A stretch of DNA of 64,000 nucleotides from Pleionea mediterranea (lineage in GTDB: Bacteria; Pseudomonadota; Gammaproteobacteria; Enterobacterales; Kangiellaceae): contig NZ_QGGU01000010.1 in assembly GCF_003148745.1 (NCBI RefSeq), positions 1 to 64,000 on the forward strand, written 5' to 3'. The translations under genes and the position numbers were made by a program. This document shows positions 57,844-64,000 of this stretch, one piece after another. Numbering within the stretch: position 1 is the stretch's first letter; each line of letters begins with the position of its first letter. The notes under the pieces are model-generated. The model was not told the origin of the DNA. It saw only the letters and a list, made by a program, of their open reading frames with translations, and searched no databases.

Positions 57844-59856
57844 ATGATCTTGTTGCGAATGAAACCAACGATACTCATATTAGTCGCTCTACTGCTGATT
57901 ACCGGTTGCCAAACAACAGGCAGCAAAAGCGCTACCAGTAACCAAAGTAACTCTGAATCGACGCCACTGTTGATCAGCAAAAAGCAGTTATCCGATCGTC
58001 AGCGTTCCGATTTGTATAAAGCCATTCTTACCGCCGAGCTGGCACAAGGCAATAATCAGCTGGAAACCGCCGTTACCCATTATTTATATGCCCTGACCAT
58101 TTACCCGGATCCGGAGATTGCTGCCGAAACCATCGTGCTGGCGCAAAAAACCAAAGATCCGGCAGCGTTAATTCAGGCCTCCAATGCCTGGCTCGAACAA
58201 CAGCCCAACAGTCAAAAGGCGATTGAAGCGAATATACTGGGTCAACTGATGCAATTTGATCAGTCCGAAGCGTTACGAGAAGACGCCATTAACGAAGCGC
58301 TAAAACAAACCCAAAAACTGATCGATCAATTCAGCAATGCCGAAGACGCCTTTGCAGAACTGTCCGGATTGAGCCGAATATACCTTCAGGGCTCAACCCT
58401 TGCGCTCTGGCAAACCTACCTGCAGCAACACAGCGACTCGGTATTAGCCTGGTCATTGCTGGCCGATGCCTACACAAAAGCCGCACAACTCAGTAAAAAC
58501 GACAGTTTTTCCAACAAAGCAGAACAGGCAATCGAAGCCGCCATTCGTACGGATCAAACTTTTGCACCGGCCATCAATTTGAAAATCCAGTGGTTACAAC
58601 AACAGGGTAACGCCGAACAGGTCACGCCATTTTTGCAGACGTTGCTTCTGCAAAATCCGCAAAATACTGGTGCTTATGCCGCGTTAGCCCAAGATTATTA
58701 CCGCAACAAAAACTTCGATAAGAGCATCGCTACGGCCAAACAATGGCTCAATGCCGATCCAAACAATCTTCAAGCGCAGTATCTGGTTGCCGCAAGCTAC
58801 TACGGCCAGCGAGATTTCAATCGCTCGCACGATATGTTTATCCAATTGCTCGACACCGGCTATAAACCTCAGCTCACCTTTTATTATTGCGGTGATACCG
58901 CCGAACGGATTGAACAGTTTAATCAGGCCATTGCCTGTTACAAACAGGTTGAAAGTGGCAACTACTGGTACGCCGCGCAGCAGCGACTGGCGTTTTTACT
59001 GGTTAATATGGGACGCGAAGAAGAAGCACTGAAACGATTAAAGCAATACGCATTAAACAGTCAGCCCGAGCAGGCAGAAAAAAGCATTGTGTTGCGCGCT
59101 GATTTATTAATGCGACTGGATCGACAGCTTGAAGCCATTGAATGGCTCGCCCGATTCATTAACCGAAGCCTGCAAACGGCCGATGTTCCTGTAAAACACT
59201 TTGAAGCCATGCATCAAATCAATCCGGAAAATGACTGGGTTGAGTACGCCAATGCCATGGCAAAACGCCTTCCTGAATCCTTGCATAATAACTGGTATTT
59301 ACGAGTCTCCAGCCTGTTGTCGGAAGACGATAACGCCAAACAGGCGATTGAGTTTCTGAGTCAAATCATTCAGCAGAACCCTGATAACATCGACCTTCTT
59401 TACTCGCGTGCTTTACTTCGGGAAAGCACTGGTGAGCTTGAATTAATGGAACAGGAACTGCGTCAGCTCCATCAGCTGGATCCCGATAATCCTCATATTC
59501 AAAATGCTCTGGGGTATACCCTGGCCGATGGCAATAAAGAACTCGACTTTGCGTTGGAGCTGATCGAAAAAGCCCAGCAGTCATTACCTTCAAGTGGTGC
59601 GGTGATCGACAGTCTGGGTTGGGTGCATTATCGCAAAGGCAATCTCGATAAAGCAGAGCAGTTACTGAAAACCGCACTGAAACTGGAAGCTTCACGCGAT
59701 GTATTCGCTCACTTAATCGAGGTACTGGTGGAAAATAACAAACAATCCGATGCCGAAAAATTATTGCAACAATTTTGGCCGCAGCTGAATCAACACGGGC
59801 AAATTTTGCAGTTGATCACAAAGTATCAGCTGGCTACTCCGGAACAAAACGACTGA
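57844..59856 (+). CDS. TPR-repeat lipoprotein upstream of lolB
   Basis: 670-residue predicted lipoprotein: signal peptide with lipobox ITGC (Cys about 22), then tetratricopeptide repeats through most of the length (clear units near 250-330, 540-600 and 575-625, for example LGWVHYRKGNLDKAEQLLKTAL). Several starts are possible (ATG 57844, TTG 57850/57853, ATG 57859). It is coupled to lolB by a one-base overlap, an arrangement seen in pseudomonads and relatives, and presumably acts at the outer membrane, but its function is not known. Confidence 0.88.
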   Translation: MILLRMKPTILILVALLLITGCQTTGSKSATSNQSNSESTPLLISKKQLSDRQRSDLYKAILTAELAQGNNQLETAVTHYLYALTIYPDPEIAAETIVLAQKTKDPAALIQASNAWLEQQPNSQKAIEANILGQLMQFDQSEALREDAINEALKQTQKLIDQFSNAEDAFAELSGLSRIYLQGSTLALWQTYLQQHSDSVLAWSLLADAYTKAAQLSKNDSFSNKAEQAIEAAIRTDQTFAPAINLKIQWLQQQGNAEQVTPFLQTLLLQNPQNTGAYAALAQDYYRNKNFDKSIATAKQWLNADPNNLQAQYLVAASYYGQRDFNRSHDMFIQLLDTGYKPQLTFYYCGDTAERIEQFNQAIACYKQVESGNYWYAAQQRLAFLLVNMGREEEALKRLKQYALNSQPEQAEKSIVLRADLLMRLDRQLEAIEWLARFINRSLQTADVPVKHFEAMHQINPENDWVEYANAMAKRLPESLHNNWYLRVSSLLSEDDNAKQAIEFLSQIIQQNPDNIDLLYSRALLRESTGELELMEQELRQLHQLDPDNPHIQNALGYTLADGNKELDFALELIEKAQQSLPSSGAVIDSLGWVHYRKGNLDKAEQLLKTALKLEASRDVFAHLIEVLVENNKQSDAEKLLQQFWPQLNQHGQILQLITKYQLATPEQND

Positions 59857-60491
59857 TGACAAATAGTTCAGTGGATCACTCTATGCCTGGAAAATGGTAC
59901 TTCGCCCCCTTGCTAATGATGTTTGTTCTGGTTGTTAGCGGCTGTTCATTGATGCGACCAACGCCAGAATTGCCGCAAAACCTGACACCGGAAGCACGCA
60001 GTGATTATCTGTCGCAGCTGGATTACTGGCAACTGACCGGTCGTATTGGCATTATCGCCAATGGCGAGTCCAACTCGGCCAATATCAGCTGGCAAAAAAA
60101 CAAGCAAACCACCAGCGTTCGTATTTACGGAGCACTGGGCGCCACCTACGCACTGGTAACACAAACGCCAACCGGTGCGACCATCAAGTTATCCGGTGAT
60201 GAAGTTTATCAGGGCGACGATGCTCAATTACTATTGTGGCAAACCACAGGCTGGCATATTCCCATCAATCAACTGCAACAATGGATTTTAGGCTTGCATC
60301 AAAATGCGCCGCAATACCAGCTCAATCCACAGGGCTATGTTGAATCCATTGCCTTCGATCAATGGCAACTATCGTTTAACCGCTACCAAAGTTTTTATGG
60401 CCTGGCGATGCCTAAAAAATTACGCGCCACCCACCCGGACATCACCATTAAGTTTGCCATTTATGACTGGGCGTTTGTTAATCATGATTAA
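59856..60491 (+). CDS. lolB: Outer-membrane lipoprotein receptor LolB
   Basis: Accepts lipoproteins from the carrier LolA and inserts them into the outer membrane; itself a lipoprotein (lipobox VSGC). 211 residues from the ATG at 59856, which overlaps the previous stop codon (TGATG); the ATG at 59883 would give a shorter, more ordinary signal peptide and 202 residues (E. coli LolB 207). The body has the LolB pattern DYWQLTGRIGI and WHIPINQLQQWILG. Located before ispE, as usual. Confidence 0.93.
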   Translation: MTNSSVDHSMPGKWYFAPLLMMFVLVVSGCSLMRPTPELPQNLTPEARSDYLSQLDYWQLTGRIGIIANGESNSANISWQKNKQTTSVRIYGALGATYALVTQTPTGATIKLSGDEVYQGDDAQLLLWQTTGWHIPINQLQQWILGLHQNAPQYQLNPQGYVESIAFDQWQLSFNRYQSFYGLAMPKKLRATHPDITIKFAIYDWAFVNHD

Positions 60492-60579
60492 GCATTTTAT
60501 TTCATAGTGACAACTGTTACATAATGACACCTTTTAAAACCATCAACCGAAAAAACATTAACGGCTCTGTTATCACGCC

Positions 60580-61437
60580 ATGAATTCATCGCAATCACTG
60601 ACGTTACCGGCTCCGGCAAAACTGAATTTAATGCTGCACATTGTTGGTAAAAATGAGCGCAACTATCATTTGCTGCAAACCGTATTTCAATTACTCGATT
60701 ATGGCGACGAGTTAACTTTTGAAGTCAACAACCGTGGCAGCGTGACGCTCGACTGCAATGCTCCGCAATTGATTAACGATAACAATCTGGTATTAAAAGC
60801 GGCGCAGCTGCTGCGTCCTTATGCGGCTGATAATGCAGGCGTTCATATCACCCTTGAAAAACGACTGCCCATGGGCGGTGGCATAGGTGGTGGCAGTTCC
60901 GATTGTGCAACCACCTTGTTGGCGTTAAATAAATTGTGGCAATGCGAACTTTCTCTCGATACCCTCGCCAACCTCGGCTTACACCTTGGTGCCGATGTTC
61001 CCGTTTTTGTTAAAGGAAAAACCGCCTGGGCCGAAGGCATTGGCGAACAGTTAACCGCTCATAAATTGCCCGAATTATGGTACCTGGTGGTGCATCCTGA
61101 ATGTTTTGTATCCACCGAGAAAATTTTTTCAAATAAAGCGTTGACACGCGACAGTGAAATCAGCAAAATACGCGACTTTCTCGCACAGGGTGGTCCCAGG
61201 CGAGGTTCCAATGTTATGGAACCGGTTGTGTTTGACCTCTATCCTGACGTTAAAAAGGTTCGTGATTGGCTACTGCAGTTTAATCCCGATGCTCGTATGA
61301 CAGGCAGTGGAAGTTGTTTGTTTGCACCCTTTGACAACGAGCGAGAAGCGCGTAAAATAGCGTGCCGGTGTGAATGGCCCAACTTTGTGGCTCGCGGAGT
61401 AAACACTTCTCCTGTTCATACCAAGCTTTTTGAATAA
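60580..61437 (+). CDS. ispE: 4-diphosphocytidyl-2-C-methyl-D-erythritol kinase
   Basis: GHMP kinase of the MEP isoprenoid pathway that phosphorylates CDP-methylerythritol. 285 residues (E. coli 283). Substrate motif PAPAKLNLMLHIVG (Lys14), ATP-binding GGGIGGGSSDCATTL, catalytic Asp in LGADVPVFVKGKTAWAEGIG, and the C-terminal MTGSGSCLFAPF glycine motif are intact. Followed at once by a tRNA gene. Confidence 0.97.
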   Translation: MNSSQSLTLPAPAKLNLMLHIVGKNERNYHLLQTVFQLLDYGDELTFEVNNRGSVTLDCNAPQLINDNNLVLKAAQLLRPYAADNAGVHITLEKRLPMGGGIGGGSSDCATTLLALNKLWQCELSLDTLANLGLHLGADVPVFVKGKTAWAEGIGEQLTAHKLPELWYLVVHPECFVSTEKIFSNKALTRDSEISKIRDFLAQGGPRRGSNVMEPVVFDLYPDVKKVRDWLLQFNPDARMTGSGSCLFAPFDNEREARKIACRCEWPNFVARGVNTSPVHTKLFE

Positions 61438-61468
61438 CATGTTTCCATAAGTGCTATTCAACTCCCAC

Positions 61469-61543
61469 AGGGGTGTCGCCAAGCGGTAAGGCAACGGGTT
61501 TTGATCCCGTCATTCGTAGGTTCAAATCCTGCCACCCCTGCCA
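61469..61543 (+). tRNA. tRNA-Gln (anticodon TTG)
   Basis: A 75-nt cloverleaf with encoded CCA (61541-61543). The acceptor stem AGGGGTG pairs fully with CACCCCT (61533-61539). The anticodon stem ACGGG/CCCGT encloses the loop TTTTGAT with anticodon TTG (61501-61503), reading CAA. The T arm carries GGTTCAAAT. It sits between ispE and prs, where gammaproteobacteria commonly have tRNA-Gln. Confidence 0.97.
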
Positions 61544-62035
61544 TTTTCTTCTTTGTTTATTATCTCTTTTCTATTCGAAGCCTTTGGAAACTCATTGTTT
61601 TTAAAAATTGATCTGTGATCAATGGTATTTCTTGCAAGCAATTTGCGTGAGTCGCGAATGAGTCCCACTGTCAGCCAGTAGTCATTTAGATACCTTGGCT
61701 CCATCACTGTTTTATCTGTCGCCTACAATCCTATTGCCTATTGAACAGCAACCAAAACAAGGATGATTTTCTAACCGAAGGAATTTTCGGCAGGATCCAG
61801 CTAATTCAGATTATCTTTGTACTTTGTCGTCATTCATCAATTTAAGCCACTCCGACAATAAAACTTTCATATAAAACAATGACCTGACAGACAGACTAAG
61901 CAACGATCGGATTCTAATGGTGTCACTTGTCTACCATCTGCATCAAGTTCGCTATTTTCAAACTAGCCATTTCCAGCTAAAATTCGCACCTCAACACTTC
62001 ATCAAACAAATCTGTGAACAACTGGGAACCCTTCC
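61544..62035. other. Long leader region between tRNA-Gln and prs
   Basis: 492 bp without a recognisable gene. Long untranslated leaders upstream of prs are known in enteric bacteria. I see a TACAAT-like -10 near 61723 but no good -35, and no strong terminator after the tRNA. A minus-strand open frame (61522-61707) overlaps the tRNA 3' end and is not credible. Confidence 0.5.
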
Positions 62036-62983
62036 ATGTCTGACATGATGCTTTTTCGTGGTAACGCCACGCCTGAACTTGCCGCTCAAATTGCCAAAAA
62101 TCTTGAAATAGAACTGGGTGAAGCCACCGTCAGTCGTTTCAGCGATGGCGAAGTAAACGTTGAAATTCTTGAGAATGTTCGAGGCAAAGACGTCTTCATT
62201 ATTCAGTCCACCTGTGCGCCTACCAACGACAGCCTGATGGAAGTGGTGGTGATGGCCGACGCATTGCGACGTGCTTCTGCTGGCCGAATCACAGCCGTAG
62301 TTCCCTACTTTGGCTACGCCCGTCAAGATCGACGCGTTCGTTCTGCTCGAGTACCCATTAGTGCCAAAGTCGTTGCCGACATGATGGCGATTGTGGGCAT
62401 CAACCGCGTATTAACCGTTGATTTACACGCCGATCAAATTCAGGGCTTTTTCGATATCCCGGTGGATAACGTTTACGCCACGCCAGTTATGTTGGATCAC
62501 ATTCTGAAAAATCACACCGACAATATGATGGTGGTATCGCCCGATGTCGGTGGTGTTGTTCGAGCCCGCGCTGTAGCAAAACGATTGAACGACGCCGATC
62601 TGGCCATCATCGACAAACGTCGTCCAAAAGCCAATGAGTCCGAAGTCATGCATATCATTGGTGACGTAGAAGGCCGCGATTGTGTGATTGTTGATGATAT
62701 GGTCGATACCGCCGGAACCCTTTGTTTAGCCGCTGGCGCATTGAAAAAGCACGGCGCCAAATCGGTAGTCGCCTACTGTACCCACCCGGTTCTATCTGGC
62801 AAAGCCATCGGCAATATTTCAGGGTCCGACATGGACAAGCTGATCGTCACCGACACCATTCCTTTATCGGACGACGCCAAATCCTGTGATCGCATTGAAA
62901 TAATGACCATGTCCAATGTTCTGGCCGAAGCCATTCGACGCGTCAACGAAGAAGAATCTTTATCGTCGATGTTTCTGGATTGA
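62036..62983 (+). CDS. prs: Ribose-phosphate pyrophosphokinase
   Basis: Makes PRPP from ribose 5-phosphate and ATP for nucleotide, histidine and tryptophan synthesis. 315 residues, the E. coli length. Class I motifs are intact: ATP-binding [20 protein letters not shown] flexible loop, the [11 protein letters not shown] metal-binding segment, and the PRPP motif [14 protein letters not shown]. Confidence 0.98.
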   Translation: MSDMMLFRGNATPELAAQIAKNLEIELGEATVSRFSDGEVNVEILENVRGKDVFIIQSTCAPTNDSLMEVVVMADALRRASAGRITAVVPYFGYARQDRRVRSARVPISAKVVADMMAIVGINRVLTVDLHADQIQGFFDIPVDNVYATPVMLDHILKNHTDNMMVVSPDVGGVVRARAVAKRLNDADLAIIDKRRPKANESEVMHIIGDVEGRDCVIVDDMVDTAGTLCLAAGALKKHGAKSVVAYCTHPVLSGKAIGNISGSDMDKLIVTDTIPLSDDAKSCDRIEIMTMSNVLAEAIRRVNEEESLSSMFLD

Positions 62984-63017
62984 TTGGCTTTAGCTCGAAA
63001 ACATAAATTCGAGCTAA

Positions 63018-63051
63018 AACAGTTTCGAGCAGCGAGTGACGAGTCTCGAGT
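63018..63051 (+). repeat. Degenerate heptamer-periodic element
   Basis: Reads CAGTTTC then GAGCAGC, GAGTGAC, GAGTCTC and GAGTAAA: four degenerate heptamers of the form GAGYNNC. The same leader, ACAGTTTCGAG, starts the perfect (GAGTGGC) array at 53056-53140, so the two loci share a common element. Confidence 0.7.
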
Positions 63052-63080
63052 AAAAAGGAGCCTGTTTGGCTCCTTTTTTT
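63052..63080 (+). terminator. Intrinsic terminator of prs
   Basis: Stem AAAAAGGAGCC/GGCTCCTTTTT (63052-63062 with 63068-63078), 5-nt loop, seven T residues (63074-63080). A strong rho-independent terminator. Confidence 0.92.
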
Positions 63081-63100
63081 GTCAAGGGTTAAAACTGCCC

Positions 63101-63135
63101 CCTCAAACCTCAAACCTCAAACCTCAAACCTCAAA
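63101..63135. repeat. Heptanucleotide tandem array (CCTCAAA), five copies
   Basis: Five perfect CCTCAAA units followed by CCTAAAC. Same 7-bp period as the GAGTGGC array but a different sequence. Forty bases further (63175-63189) the sequence ACTCGCA occurs twice, which is the complement of the GAGTTGC variant of the other array. Confidence 0.93.
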
Positions 63136-63306
63136 CCTAAACTCGCACCCTGCTCTGTATTTCGCTCCTTCCTTACTCGCAACTCGCAACAAAACAGGTT
63201 TACCTGCTGCCATCAAAACTGTATAATTTGCCGCCCTTCGTAATGAGGGTACGTCCAGCTTTTGGTCGCGGAAGCTGGCTTATTAATGAAAAATTGGAGC
63301 AATATC

Positions 63307-63948
63307 ATGGATTTATTCGAATTGAATGCTGAACTGCGTTCAGACATGGGGAAAGGTGCGAGCCGCCGCCTACGTCGTGAAGCAGACAACATTCCTGCCA
63401 TCGTATATGGCGGAAACAAAAAGCCTCAGCCATTAACACTGAATCACAAAGAAGTGTTGATGCACGTGGATCACGAAGCCTTTTACTCGCACGTATTAAC
63501 TTTGGTTATCGACGGTAAAAAACACAAAGTCATTTTAAAAGACATGCAACGTCACCCATTCAAGCCAAAAGTGACTCACATGGATTTCCTACGTGTATCC
63601 GATAACAAAGAAATTCACATGCAAGTGCCATTACACTTCATCAACGAAGAATCATGTGTTGGTGTTAAAAATGGTGGCTTAATTCAGCATCAAATGAATA
63701 CCGTTGAAGTGGTTTGTGCCGCGAAAAACTTACCTGAGTACCTGGAAGTTGACGTAGCAGACATGGACATCAACGATGTATTACATCTGTCTGACATCAA
63801 ACTGGGTAAAGGCATTCAAATTGCTGATCTTATCCAGGGTGACGATCACGATCACGCGATTGTTACTGTTAGTCGTCGTGGCGTTTCAGAAGAAGCTTCT
63901 TCTGAAGAAGACGGCGAAGAGTCCGCTGAAGAAAGCGGCGAAGAGTAA
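63307..63948 (+). CDS. rplY: 50S ribosomal protein L25 (long, Ctc-type)
   Basis: Binds 5S rRNA in the large ribosomal subunit. 213 residues: the N-terminal L25 domain (1-95) plus the C-terminal Ctc/TL5 domain (about 96-185) and an acidic Ser/Glu-rich tail (EEASSEEDGEESAEE). E. coli L25 has only the first domain (94 residues); the longer form is common outside enterics. The ATG at 63307 follows TTGGAG; the frame is open further upstream without conservation. Followed by pth, a standard pair. Confidence 0.97.
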   Translation: MDLFELNAELRSDMGKGASRRLRREADNIPAIVYGGNKKPQPLTLNHKEVLMHVDHEAFYSHVLTLVIDGKKHKVILKDMQRHPFKPKVTHMDFLRVSDNKEIHMQVPLHFINEESCVGVKNGGLIQHQMNTVEVVCAAKNLPEYLEVDVADMDINDVLHLSDIKLGKGIQIADLIQGDDHDHAIVTVSRRGVSEEASSEEDGEESAEESGEE

Positions 63949-63975
63949 CTCTTCGTTTGCGGTTCAGATCGTAAC

Positions 63976-64000
63976 GTGTCCGCAATAAAGCTTATTGTGG
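63976..64000 (+). CDS. pth: Peptidyl-tRNA hydrolase, first codons only
   Basis: The last 25 bases read GTG-TCC-GCA-ATA-AAG-CTT-ATT-GTG-G, i.e. M-S-A-I-K-L-I-V-(G), which matches the conserved Pth start (IKLIVGLGNPG). The gene begins with GTG 27 bp after rplY and runs off the window. Identification rests on nine codons plus the invariant rplY-pth order. Confidence 0.75.

Larger units (their letters stand above)
62984..63306. other. prs-rplY intergenic region with hairpins and heptamer repeats
   Basis: 323 bp. It holds an 11-bp inverted repeat (62989-62999 with 63008-63018) directly after the prs stop, a heptamer-periodic element, the terminator at 63052-63080, a CCTCAAA array, and the rplY ribosome binding site TTGGAG just before 63307. 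An open frame across this repeat region is an artefact of the repeats. Confidence 0.7.

Noticed and set aside
61522-61707. Minus-strand open frame after the tRNA
   Set aside because: It overlaps the 3' half of tRNA-Gln and has random composition.
62984-63226. 80-codon plus-strand open frame after prs
   Set aside because: It is built from the repeat elements and the terminator, with no ribosome binding site.

Overview
The window is a dense stretch of housekeeping chromosome from a Gram-negative gammaproteobacterium of moderate G+C content. It carries lipopolysaccharide transport (lptC/A/B, kdsD/C), the sigma-54/nitrogen-PTS block, the mre cell-shape operon, LolB and two other lipoproteins, a TonB-dependent receptor and sodium/calcium exchange. 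Gene orders such as kdsD-kdsC-lptC-lptA-lptB-rpoN-hpf-ptsN-rapZ, mreB-C-D-maf-rng-yhdP-nitrilase-tldD, and lolB-ispE-tRNA-prs-rplY-pth are classical for the class. An exported subtilisin with PPC domains and the general gene set suggest a marine heterotroph, perhaps near Kangiellaceae/Oceanospirillales. That placement is an inference from gene content only.

Layout. 1-2.6 kb: a BarA-type hybrid kinase missing its N-terminus behind a terminator hairpin. 2.8-4.5 kb (minus): ibaG-murA, without the mla genes that usually sit beside them. 4.7-13.7 kb (plus): yrbG-like exchanger, kdsD, kdsC, lptC, lptA, lptB, rpoN, hpf, ptsN, rapZ, a degenerate EIIA-Man-like gene and an NPr gene; then mgtE. 15.3-21.7 kb: pmbA (minus), a TonB receptor, yjgA/darP, and an MltF-like lipoprotein with two solute-binding domains. 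21.9-23.6 kb (minus): Lrp-type regulator plus methionine gamma-lyase. 23.9 kb: a small protein of unknown function. 24.4-35.8 kb (minus): mreB, mreC, mreD, maf, rng, yhdP, a nitrilase-family amidase and tldD. 36.2-42.5 kb: a DUF1631-type protein, fabI, an unknown HTH protein and the subtilisin. 42.6-48.7 kb (minus): gltB-gltD. 49.4-53.0 kb: an exported protein with a FlgT-like C-terminus, a GGDEF protein, a methyltransferase, and an unknown small protein behind a near-consensus promoter with a Fur-like box. 53.2-57.4 kb (minus): hemA, prfA, an aspartoacylase, prmC. 57.8-64 kb (plus): TPR lipoprotein, lolB, ispE, tRNA-Gln, prs, rplY and the first codons of pth.

Functionally the window joins envelope building (Kdo synthesis, LPS and lipoprotein export, peptidoglycan, cell shape), nitrogen control (sigma-54, PTS-Ntr, glutamate synthase) and translation support (RF1 and its methylase, hibernation factor, L25, glutamyl-tRNA reductase).

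I found no phage, insertion sequence, CRISPR array or defence island. The most interesting items are: an mreC that seems to lack any ATG/GTG/TTG start and probably begins at ATC; an unknown gene with a promoter of perfect -35, a Fur-like box and ten perfect heptamers (GAGTGGC) directly upstream; a dispersed heptamer-periodic element; an EIIA-Man-like protein without its phospho-histidine; and the truncated barA.
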